Of a stretch of 64,000 nt of DNA, positions 8,954 through 17,540 are shown piece after piece. Position 1 is the first letter of the stretch; every line of letters begins with the position of its first letter. Below the pieces are notes generated by a model. That model was not told the DNA's origin and did no database searches. It saw nothing but the letters and a program-made list of their open reading frames with translations. This stretch comes from Oscillospiraceae bacterium (GTDB lineage: Bacteria; Bacillota; Clostridia; Oscillospirales; Acutalibacteraceae). The position numbers and the translations under genes were made by a program. The stretch is taken from assembly GCA_015066205.1 (NCBI GenBank), contig SVOV01000006.1:1-64000 (forward strand), written 5' to 3'.

Positions 8954-11900
8954 ATGACCAACTTTGATTTTTTGACAAAGGACAAGCAGTTTGAGAGTTT
9001 TTCGTCTGTTGCGGTTGCGGCGGAGAAGACCTTACATATTGATTTGTCAACCTGCATCATAAACTGCCGAAGGGCAATGGAAATGGCTGTCAAATGGATG
9101 TATTCCGTTGACGGTGCCCTTCAGATGCCTTATGATGACAGGCTCGTCTGCCTTATGAACAATGAGGATTTTAGAGAGATTGTTGGTATTGATATCTGGC
9201 GCAGAATGAAGCTTATCAGAGAGCTTGGCAATGAAGCTACGCATACGGGCAAGAAAATCACAAAAGCACAGGCAGAACTGTGCCTCGAAAATCTCTTTGT
9301 TTTTCTTGATTTTGTGGCTTATTGCTATTCTGACAGTTATACAGAAAACAGCTTCAGAAGAGAGCTGCTTGAGCTGACAACAAAAGAGGCTCTTGATTTT
9401 GTAACAAATGCGGATGTTAATCTTTCTGAATTAATTGCGGAAAATCAAGCACTCAAAGCAGAGCTTACCGCTCGCCGTGAGGAGCAACAGCAGACCTATG
9501 TCCCGAAGCCTCTTGATATTTCGGAATATAAGACACGAAAGATATATATTGATGCAATGCTTTCCGATGCCGGCTGGACTGAAGGCAAGGACTGGATAAA
9601 TGAGTATGAACTCCCCGGTATGCCTAACAAGAGTGAGGTCGGTTTTGCAGACTACGTCCTTTTCGGTGATGACGGAAAGCCTCTTGCAGTTATTGAAGCA
9701 AAACGCACCTGTGTAGATGTGTCAAAGGGCAGACAGCAGGCAAAGCTTTATGCTGACCTATTAGAAAAAAGGTTCGGCAGGCGTCCCGTTATTTTCCTTA
9801 CTAACGGCTTTGATACGAGAATTACGGATAATCTCTATCCTGAAAGAAAGGTCGCAACAATTTACTCGAAGCGTGACCTTGAAAAGATGTTCAATCTGCA
9901 GACTATGCGCACAAGTCTTAATTTTGTAAATGTAGATAAAAATATAGCAGGAAGATATTATCAGGAAGGTGCAATTAAAGCTGTTTGTGATAGCTTCGGC
10001 AAGAAAAACCGCCGAAAAGCCTTGCTTGTTATGGCAACGGGTTCTGGTAAAACAAGAACTGTCATTGCCCTTTGTGATGTGCTTTTGCAGCACGGCTGGG
10101 TTAAGAATATTCTTTTTCTTGCAGACAGAACCTCTCTTGTCACACAGGCAAAGAGAAGCTTTGTAAACCTTCTTCCCGATTTGTCGGTTACGAATCTCTG
10201 CGAGGATAAGGATAATTACAATGCTCATTGTGTTTTTTCTACTTATCAGACAATGATGAACTGCATTGATTCCGTAAAAGATGAAAATGGTAAGCTTTTC
10301 ACCTGTGGTCACTTTGACCTTGTTATCTGTGACGAAGCTCATCGTTCGATTTACAACAAATACCGTGACATCTTCAACTATTTCGATGCTCCTCTTGTAG
10401 GACTTACGGCTACTCCAAAGGATGAAATTGACAAGAATACCTATGAGGTTTTCGAGCTTGAAAACGGTGTACCCACATACGGGTATGAGCTCGCCGATGC
10501 CGTTAAGGACGGTTATCTTGTAGATTTTATGTCGGTAGAAACAAAGCTCAAATTTATTGAGCAGGGTATTGTTTATGACGACTTATCAGATGAAGATAAA
10601 GAGGAGTATGAAGCAACCTTTACTCACGACGGGGAAATGCCTGATAGAATCGGCTCTTCTGCACTGAACGATTGGATTTTTAACGAAGATACCATTAAAG
10701 AAGTGCTGAATGTCCTGATGACAAACGGCATTAAAATTGACTACGGACAGAAAATAGGTAAAACAATTATTTTTGCAAAAAACCACCGTCACGCAGAAAA
10801 AATATTTGAAATCTTCAATAAGGAATATCCTCATCTCAACGGCTTTGCAAAGGTAATTGACAATACCATAAACTATGCACAGAGTGCAATTGATGAATTT
10901 TCTGAAGCAAAGAAGCTGCCGCAGATTGCAATTTCCGTTGATATGCTTGATACGGGTATTGACGTACCCGAGGTGCTGAATCTTGTTTTCTTCAAAAAGG
11001 TAATGAGCAAGGCAAAGTTCTGGCAGATGATAGGCAGAGGAACCCGTCTTTGTCCGGGCCTTCTTGACGGCGAAGATAAGAAGCTTTTCTATATCTTTGA
11101 CTTCTGCGGAAATTTTGAATTTTTCCGTATGGGCGGAAAAGGTCAGTCTTCTAATCAGATTGCATTGCAGGGCGCAATTTTTAATCTCAAGGCTCAGATG
11201 GCTTTTAAACTGCAGGACCTTGTATATCAGACCGAAGAACTTATTGCTTTTCGCAAGGAATTAGTCGAGGATATGGTAAGAAAGGTAAGGGAGCTCAATA
11301 AGGAAAATTTTGCAGTCCGTCAGCACCTAAAATTTGTTGAGCTTTATGCAAATGAAGAAAACTATACCCCACTTACATATGCTGATACACTTCTTATGGC
11401 AGATGAATTAGCTCCTTTAATCACTCCCGATGAAGACGATCCGAAGGCTGTCCGTTTTGATGCACTTATGTACGGAATTGAGCTTGCGTACCTTGCAGGT
11501 AAAAAATACGGCAGAGCGAGAAAAGATTTATACAAAAAAGTATCTGCAGTAGCATCTGTTGCCGCAAATATTCCCGAAATTATGGCGCAATCAGAACTGA
11601 TTAATAAAATTTTGCACACCGATTATGTTGATACTGCAGGAATAAATGAGTTTGAATTCATTCGTGAGAGCTTAAGAAATCTTATGAAATACATTCCTAA
11701 AGGTGGCTTAGAGTATCACACCAACTTTGATGATGAAATTCTTTCAATAGATTGGAATGAATCGGAGCTTGAAAATGATGACCTGAAGAATTATAAAGCT
11801 AAGGCAGAGTTTTATGTCCGTCAGCATCAGGATAATGAGGTTATTGCTAAACTGAAATCAAATATTCCTTTGAGTTCTTCCGATGTAAAGGTGCTTGAGG

Positions 11901-12247
11901 GTATCTTATGGAATGAGGTTGGCTCAAGGGAAGATTATGAAGCAGAGTTCGGCAAAAAGCCTCTCGGTGAATTTGTCCGTGAAATCACAGGTCTTGATAT
12001 GAATGCTGCTAAGGCTGCATTTTCAGAGTATCTTGATGATGTCAATCTTGATGCAAGACAGATTTATTTTGTTAATCAGATAGTGGAGTATATAGTGCAT
12101 AACGGTATTATGAAAGACTTGTCTGTTTTGCAGGAATCTCCGTTTACAGACAAGGGAAGTGTTGTGGAAGTATTTACCGATCTTTCTGTCTGGATGGGTA
12201 TTCGTAAGACTATTGAACAAATAAATGCCAATGCATTAGTAGCATAA
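8954..12247 (+). CDS. hsdR: Type I restriction endonuclease subunit R with N-terminal DUF4145-like domain
   Basis: 1097 aa; ATGSGKTRTVIALCDVL, DEAH, VGLTATP, QMIGRGTRL helicase motifs; nuclease-like VGFADYVLFGDDGKPLAVIEAKRT. Confidence 0.93.
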   Translation: MTNFDFLTKDKQFESFSSVAVAAEKTLHIDLSTCIINCRRAMEMAVKWMYSVDGALQMPYDDRLVCLMNNEDFREIVGIDIWRRMKLIRELGNEATHTGKKITKAQAELCLENLFVFLDFVAYCYSDSYTENSFRRELLELTTKEALDFVTNADVNLSELIAENQALKAELTARREEQQQTYVPKPLDISEYKTRKIYIDAMLSDAGWTEGKDWINEYELPGMPNKSEVGFADYVLFGDDGKPLAVIEAKRTCVDVSKGRQQAKLYADLLEKRFGRRPVIFLTNGFDTRITDNLYPERKVATIYSKRDLEKMFNLQTMRTSLNFVNVDKNIAGRYYQEGAIKAVCDSFGKKNRRKALLVMATGSGKTRTVIALCDVLLQHGWVKNILFLADRTSLVTQAKRSFVNLLPDLSVTNLCEDKDNYNAHCVFSTYQTMMNCIDSVKDENGKLFTCGHFDLVICDEAHRSIYNKYRDIFNYFDAPLVGLTATPKDEIDKNTYEVFELENGVPTYGYELADAVKDGYLVDFMSVETKLKFIEQGIVYDDLSDEDKEEYEATFTHDGEMPDRIGSSALNDWIFNEDTIKEVLNVLMTNGIKIDYGQKIGKTIIFAKNHRHAEKIFEIFNKEYPHLNGFAKVIDNTINYAQSAIDEFSEAKKLPQIAISVDMLDTGIDVPEVLNLVFFKKVMSKAKFWQMIGRGTRLCPGLLDGEDKKLFYIFDFCGNFEFFRMGGKGQSSNQIALQGAIFNLKAQMAFKLQDLVYQTEELIAFRKELVEDMVRKVRELNKENFAVRQHLKFVELYANEENYTPLTYADTLLMADELAPLITPDEDDPKAVRFDALMYGIELAYLAGKKYGRARKDLYKKVSAVASVAANIPEIMAQSELINKILHTDYVDTAGINEFEFIRESLRNLMKYIPKGGLEYHTNFDDEILSIDWNESELENDDLKNYKAKAEFYVRQHQDNEVIAKLKSNIPLSSSDVKVLEGILWNEVGSREDYEAEFGKKPLGEFVREITGLDMNAAKAAFSEYLDDVNLDARQIYFVNQIVEYIVHNGIMKDLSVLQESPFTDKGSVVEVFTDLSVWMGIRKTIEQINANALVA

Positions 12248-12303
12248 CTTGGTGATACTTAAATAAATGATATGAAAATAAGTTTTTCTCTGATTTGAGC
12301 TTA

Positions 12304-12344
12304 TTAAAGAAGTAGTTGTCCTCTGGATGACTACTTCTTTTTTA
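12304..12344 (+). terminator. Terminator after hsdR
   Basis: AAGAAGTAGT...ACTACTTCTTTTTT. Confidence 0.75.
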
Positions 12345-12425
12345 TGCCGATAAAAAAACCACCTGCTATGCAGGTGGAATGTACGGACTTTAGTGTCAGA
12401 GACAAAAGTAAAGGTGACAAAAAAA

Positions 12426-12477
12426 CTCCATTCTGATATAGTAAAATCGGCTACCAACCGAAAAAAACAGAATGGAG
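12426..12477 (+). promoter_or_regulatory. tnpA 5'-UTR stem-loop sequestering the SD
   Basis: CTCCATTCTG (12426-12435) pairs with CAGAATGGAG (12468-12477), which includes the SD. Confidence 0.75.
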
Positions 12478-12487
12478 GACATTAACA

Positions 12488-12952
12488 ATGCAGAACAAAG
12501 CTAATGACACATACAGTTTATCACATACGAGTTGGAAGTGTCAATATCACATAGTGTTTGCGCCCAAATATCGCAGGAAAGCCATATATGGAAAATTGAA
12601 AGCAGAGATAGGCGCAATACTACGTGAGTTGTGCGAGCGCAAACACGTAAATATAATAGAGGCGCATGCAATACCGGATCACATCCATATGCTTGTAGAG
12701 ATACCACCGAATCAAAGAGTAAGTGATTTTATGGGGTATCTGAAAGGTAAAAGCACAATGATAATATTCGAACGCTTTTCTAACCTACAATACAAATATG
12801 GAAACATACATTTTTGGTGTAGAGGGTATTATGTCAGCACAGTAGGCGGTAATAAAGAAGGCATAGCAAAATACATCAGAGAGCAAGTGCACGAAGATCA
12901 AATATATGACCAACTAACACTAAAGGAGTACGCTGATCCTTTCAAGGAATAA
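12488..12952 (+). CDS. tnpA: IS200-type Y1 transposase
   Basis: 154 aa; WKCQYHIVFAPKYRR, PDHIHMLVEIPP (HxH), catalytic-Tyr region YYVSTVGGNKEGIAKYI. Confidence 0.95.
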   Translation: MQNKANDTYSLSHTSWKCQYHIVFAPKYRRKAIYGKLKAEIGAILRELCERKHVNIIEAHAIPDHIHMLVEIPPNQRVSDFMGYLKGKSTMIIFERFSNLQYKYGNIHFWCRGYYVSTVGGNKEGIAKYIREQVHEDQIYDQLTLKEYADPFKE

Positions 12953-13066
12953 CGCACCCCTTTGCGGTTGGTAGCTCTAGCTTAATGCGTACCCCTTCAG
13001 GGGTAAGCCAGCATTTTGCCCTTTTAGGGCTGTTATAAAACCACCGGCTCAGCCGGTGTGATATTT

Positions 13067-13175
13067 ATTATAAGGAAATTGCTCGCGTTGTGAGCAATTT
13101 AGCTTATAACTAGAAACACCTATAGCCCCCAAGACCCAGGGTAGGGGGGTGACAAATCGTAAGATTTTTTCTTAT
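13067..13175. repeat. ~105-bp interspersed repeat, copy 2
   Basis: Matches copy 1 at 389-496 in the same orientation with about a dozen differences. Confidence 0.85.
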
Positions 13176-14614
13176 CGGAAATTATAATAACCGAAAATGA
13201 GCAGACCTACCATTAAAATATGGAAGAACGGGAGAACGGTTATATCTCCGCCAAAGGAAATAAGGAACTCCTTTACAGAGCTTGTTTTTTTGCGGTTTTC
13301 GATTATTCTTTGCGGACGGTAGAAATATGCAAGGTCGAAGAGAATATAGCCTACACAGTAGAAAATCCAGGTTTCCCAAAGAGTATAGCCTCTTAAAATC
13401 TGACCTACAAGTATAACTGCACCGAGTAAAATCAGGAAAATTCGTATAAGCTTGATGTTCTTAAAGTCCCAATAGCGTTCAAGTCCGTCGTGCTGTGCAA
13501 TAACATAATACATTGTAAAGCAGCAGATTATAGAAGCCATTGTTGTTGAACCGAGCATAACAAGGGCAAGGGGACCGACCATATAGCAAGGTCTCTCAAG
13601 AACCTCTACAATGTTCATATCAACCTCACCGAAAGCACGGGTGATTTTGTTTCCGTTTCTGCGGTAGGGAATGATAAAAAGGAAAATTGTGAGAATTATT
13701 ATGGCACAGAATACCCATGAAAGAATAGTGTCAACTGTTTCGGGAAGCATATACCAAAGCTCACCTGCTGCTTCAGCCTGTTCAAGGTTCTTTGCAGCGA
13801 GAGGCCAACCGAGAACAAAAGCACCTGCGATACCGAGTCCGTGGAAGCAGCCCTGAGTAAACTCCATAATTTTCCAGCCGTCAACTATCTTGAGCTTTTC
13901 CCACTTGCCGAAGAGCATTTTGCCGTTCTTTAAAGGATGAAGCTCCTTGTCATAGAATGTTATTGCAACAACCCAGCCGACTGATCCTGCAAGTGCGCCG
14001 CCGATCCACATTATAATGCCGAAAATATCGCGGCGTACAGCCATCATTATGAGCAAGCCTGCAACTACAACAAGATTGCGTCCCCATTCCTCGCGGCTGT
14101 CTTTAGAGAAACAGACTTTAGGCATTTTACCGTGTTCAGGGTCATATGGAGTGTTGAAAATTCGGTATCCTATTTCCTGTACCAATGGAACGAGTGCAAA
14201 GAAGATAACGAAATCATACCATTTATATACAACACCGCTCATTGCAGAAAAGCTTACACCGAGAAAGCCGGCGCCGAGTCCGCTCCAGATTGAACCCTTG
14301 AAAGCAAGAGCAAGATAGCCGAGGGAAGGATTGTATCTTGGGCTGTCGTGGTCAAGCACGAGACCCATTGTCGAACCGTAGGGCTCCATACCGCCGTAAA
14401 AATAGCCGAGAGCACAGGCTGCCGCGAACAGGAAAACATTGTTCATTAAAAGCTCCGACCCGGTATACCATACACAAAGAATACCCATAAAGGCTCCGGG
14501 CAGCATAGCACCTTTTTCACCGCCGATTGCCGAACCTCTTATGCCCCAGCCAAAGCACATTGTAATCATACTGATTGCCAGAAAAGCAAATATGTTCTGA
14601 GTTTCCATAAGCAA
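13172..14614 (-). CDS. Multi-TM integral membrane protein, unknown function, in sialidase-like cluster
   Basis: 480 aa, many hydrophobic segments, GWGIRGSAIGGEKGAMLPGAFMG. Confidence 0.7.
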   Translation of the reverse strand: MLMETQNIFAFLAISMITMCFGWGIRGSAIGGEKGAMLPGAFMGILCVWYTGSELLMNNVFLFAAACALGYFYGGMEPYGSTMGLVLDHDSPRYNPSLGYLALAFKGSIWSGLGAGFLGVSFSAMSGVVYKWYDFVIFFALVPLVQEIGYRIFNTPYDPEHGKMPKVCFSKDSREEWGRNLVVVAGLLIMMAVRRDIFGIIMWIGGALAGSVGWVVAITFYDKELHPLKNGKMLFGKWEKLKIVDGWKIMEFTQGCFHGLGIAGAFVLGWPLAAKNLEQAEAAGELWYMLPETVDTILSWVFCAIIILTIFLFIIPYRRNGNKITRAFGEVDMNIVEVLERPCYMVGPLALVMLGSTTMASIICCFTMYYVIAQHDGLERYWDFKNIKLIRIFLILLGAVILVGQILRGYTLWETWIFYCVGYILFDLAYFYRPQRIIENRKKTSSVKEFLISFGGDITVLPFFHILMVGLLIFGYYNFR

Positions 14615-14629
14615 TATCCTTTCTGATTT

Positions 14630-15667
14630 TTAGTTTTTATCTACGCGAACAACAGCATATCCGATTTTCTTGCGCCCGCAGGTGTAAACCATATGAAGCA
14701 GATTACCTTCTGCAACAATTGACGGATATGAAAATTCGACCTCGGGCTGAGTTTCCAGATCAATGCGGACAGGGTATGTCGCACCGTTATCATCAGAAAG
14801 AAACAGGCAAAGAGGTGTGCGGTCGCCCCAATTTTCGCTGACAGGATTGCAAATCAATCCCAGAACACCGCAATCGGTCATTGCCGCACCGATTCCGCTG
14901 TTATTATTCGGCATATCTGTAGGGCGTGCTACTGACCAGGTGCGACCGAAGTCAGTTGATTCACTGCGATATATCCAATTAAGATTTGTTCTTGCGAGCA
15001 TATAGACTCTGCCGTCGTGAGACTGATCCTCCCATATCGCAGGCTGAATCAAGCCCTCACCGTCCTTTGGAAGCTCCTCTTTTCTGTTGCATATTGTACC
15101 GTCAGGCAATTCAAATGCAACGGGAGCAGAAAGCTTCCAGGTTTCACCGTTATCCAAACTGCGGTCTGTCCACGCTTCCCAACGGTCACACAGATCCTCA
15201 GTTGAACCTGGAGCGAGAAGTGCACCGTCTGAAAGCCTTATCATCTGGTTTTTTACAGGACCTCTTCCGCCGATATCACCTGCAACAAGCTCCTTTGGAA
15301 CTGACCAGGTCTTTCCGCCGTCAGAGGAAACTGATTTCATTGAATACCAATGTCCCTCATCAATTCCGCTTTTGTATATTAGTGTAAGAATTCCGTTCTC
15401 TGAAAAAAGAGTAGGATTCCAGTCTGCCTCACCGTCATCGGGAGTAATCGGAACAGGAGTGCTCCAATCTCCGTCGCGGCGTGAGAACCATATGCGCACA
15501 TTAGGATTCTTTTCTTTTGTGCCGCCGAACCAGGCGGCTGTAGGCTTGCCGTCGCAGACAGCAACTGTCGCTGCGTGGCATTCGCCTGTTTCTTCGTTTA
15601 TACCTTCTGTTTCAAGGTATTCCTGATATAAAAGTTCTGCTTTTATCATTTTATCAATGTCTCCCAT
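14630..15667 (-). CDS. BNR/Asp-box sialidase-like protein (probable start at 15649, ATGA overlap)
   Basis: Asp boxes SSDGGKTWS, SLDNGETWK, STDFGRTWS, SDDNGATY. Confidence 0.75.
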   Translation of the reverse strand: MGDIDKMIKAELLYQEYLETEGINEETGECHAATVAVCDGKPTAAWFGGTKEKNPNVRIWFSRRDGDWSTPVPITPDDGEADWNPTLFSENGILTLIYKSGIDEGHWYSMKSVSSDGGKTWSVPKELVAGDIGGRGPVKNQMIRLSDGALLAPGSTEDLCDRWEAWTDRSLDNGETWKLSAPVAFELPDGTICNRKEELPKDGEGLIQPAIWEDQSHDGRVYMLARTNLNWIYRSESTDFGRTWSVARPTDMPNNNSGIGAAMTDCGVLGLICNPVSENWGDRTPLCLFLSDDNGATYPVRIDLETQPEVEFSYPSIVAEGNLLHMVYTCGRKKIGYAVVRVDKN

Positions 15668-16698
15668 TCTGAAATTACTGTATCTGCCACAAAACGGTTA
15701 TCTTCCTCACCGAGATTATAATAATAGAGAATATGTATCTCATTATTAAAAAACGCAATGCGGGGATATCCTATATCTGTGTTGACCGCATCGGTTCTCA
15801 GTGCTTTGGGCTCGCTCCAGATTTTACCGTCGCGAGTAGTTGTGATGAACAAGCCGCAGGGCGCTTGCCTTCTGAAATAAGCAAGCACAACCGTTCCGTC
15901 AGGTAATGTGCAGAGCGCAGGCGGGCTGCCTCCGCTCATATCCTCATCTATGTAGTTGAGCTTTGTTTCATAAATCCAAGTTTTTCCTTCATCGCCGCTC
16001 AGATAAACATCGAGCTGCGTAAAACCGGGCTCGTTTTCGCTTGCATAACGGGCTATTCCGAGTAACGACCCGTCAGGAAGTCTTGAGATAGCTGGCATAA
16101 TACTGAAGTCACCGTAGGGCGGGTCTTCACCCATCATTCCGAGCTTTTCCCATTTGCCGTCAAAAGTAAGCTTTGCAGCAAAGGTATTTCCCTCAAGGCC
16201 GTCAGCTTTAACACCTGTCATAGCAAGAAGATAATACCCGTCGCAAACAATATAATCTGTTCTTGCGCTCACACCGACAAGACCGAAATCGGGAATATAA
16301 AACGGACCATCCCAGCTTTTTCCTGCATCGTTTGTAACCATAAGCTGGGTAAACACATTACCGTCCCAGCCTGAAGGCATAAGATACAAGCCGCTTTCGG
16401 CAGTCAGCATATCTGCCGGTAAATCCGGAAGGCGTGTTTTGTTCTCATAATCAATTGCAGGAATCTTCGGGTATTCGTGAACCCATCCCGTTTCGGGACG
16501 GAATCTTGCAAACATTCTTATCGTAGGCTTTGTCCTGTCGAGCGCGTGAACATCCGGTCCGTTGTAATGATGGATACCCTTTTCAAAGCCGACAAGTAAT
16601 TCATCATTAAATTTCCATATGCCGTGATTTGCAGGCCAACCGAAAAAGTCAGTCTTGCCAATAGCCACAACATTGTGTGTTACTGTCATTTTTATCAC
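15646..16698 (-). CDS. BNR/Asp-box sialidase-like protein
   Basis: 350 aa; TNDAGKSWDG, SGDEGKTWIY, TTRDGKIWSEP. Confidence 0.7.
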   Translation of the reverse strand: MIKMTVTHNVVAIGKTDFFGWPANHGIWKFNDELLVGFEKGIHHYNGPDVHALDRTKPTIRMFARFRPETGWVHEYPKIPAIDYENKTRLPDLPADMLTAESGLYLMPSGWDGNVFTQLMVTNDAGKSWDGPFYIPDFGLVGVSARTDYIVCDGYYLLAMTGVKADGLEGNTFAAKLTFDGKWEKLGMMGEDPPYGDFSIMPAISRLPDGSLLGIARYASENEPGFTQLDVYLSGDEGKTWIYETKLNYIDEDMSGGSPPALCTLPDGTVVLAYFRRQAPCGLFITTTRDGKIWSEPKALRTDAVNTDIGYPRIAFFNNEIHILYYYNLGEEDNRFVADTVISEWETLIK

Positions 16699-16722
16699 CC
16701 TTTTGAATAATAATTATCAAAA

Positions 16723-16762
16723 GCCCCCAAATGAAATTTTTTCGTATTTCATTCGGGGGGAT
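16723..16762. terminator. Stem-loop in the intergenic region
   Basis: GCCCCCAAATGAAAT...ATTTCATTCGGGGGG. Confidence 0.6.
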
Positions 16763-16773
16763 AAGCCGAATAA

Positions 16774-17523
16774 TCAGCAGCTGTGCAATTCTTTATAAAT
16801 GCGGATGACCTCCTGAAGGTCTTCCTCTGTGTCTACGCTGACAGCTTTATAATGTGCAGGAGCGGGAACGATTTTAATTTTATAGCCGTGCTCAAGCACC
16901 TTGAGCTGTTCAAGTGACTCTGCCTCGGAAAGCGGAGTGGGTGCAAGCTTTGTATAAAGATTGAGGAATTCATGTGTATAAGCATAAATACCGATGTGTT
17001 CAAAATATCTTGCATGCTCTGCGTGTCGGGGGTAGGGTATGGGCGAACGGGAGAAATAGATAGCATTGCCGTTTACATCGCTGACTACTTTAACAACGGT
17101 GTTATTGAGAACATAATCTTCATCACCCGTGATCTCAAGACTGCCTGTTGCCATAACGCAATCGGGACTGTTTATCAGGGCAGAGCCTATATCATCAATA
17201 ATTTCAGGAGGAACAAGAGGCTCATCCCCCTGAATATTGATTACATAATCGCAATCATAATTACTTGCAGCTTCTGCAACACGGTCAGAGCCGGTAGGAT
17301 GGTTGACACTTGTCATAACTGCTTCACCGCCGAACGCAATAACAGCATCATATACGCGCTGATCGTCCGTTGCAACAACAACCTTACTGAGTACCTTTGA
17401 CTTGCTTGCATTTTCATAAACATGCTGGATCATAGGCTTTCCGCATATATCCTTAAGAGGCTTGCCCGGAAGACGGGAAGAACCGTAGCGGGCAGGAATA
17501 ACACCTAAAACTTTAGCACTCAT
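16774..17523 (-). CDS. kdsB: 3-deoxy-manno-octulosonate cytidylyltransferase homologue
   Basis: 249 aa; VIPARYGSSRLPGKPLKDICGKPMIQHVYE, NIQGDEPLV, YFEHIGIYAY. Confidence 0.9.
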   Translation of the reverse strand: MSAKVLGVIPARYGSSRLPGKPLKDICGKPMIQHVYENASKSKVLSKVVVATDDQRVYDAVIAFGGEAVMTSVNHPTGSDRVAEAASNYDCDYVINIQGDEPLVPPEIIDDIGSALINSPDCVMATGSLEITGDEDYVLNNTVVKVVSDVNGNAIYFSRSPIPYPRHAEHARYFEHIGIYAYTHEFLNLYTKLAPTPLSEAESLEQLKVLEHGYKIKIVPAPAHYKAVSVDTEEDLQEVIRIYKELHSC

Positions 17524-17540
17524 ATCAAAATCTCCTTTAA

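Larger units (their letters stand above)
12354..13066 (+). mobile_element. IS200-type insertion sequence (tnpA only), approximate ends
   Basis: LE hairpin CCACCTG-ctatg-CAGGTGG (12359-12377), tnpA, RE hairpin CACCGGC-tca-GCCGGTG (13042-13058), both preceded by AAAACCACC. Confidence 0.8.

Noticed and set aside
9761-10342. 193-aa minus-strand ORF inside hsdR
   Set aside because: Fully antisense to conserved HsdR helicase region; low-complexity translation; no independent signals
15087-15626. 179-aa plus-strand ORF
   Set aside because: Antisense shadow of the sialidase-like gene 14630-15667
16972-17400. 142-aa plus-strand ORF
   Set aside because: Antisense to kdsB
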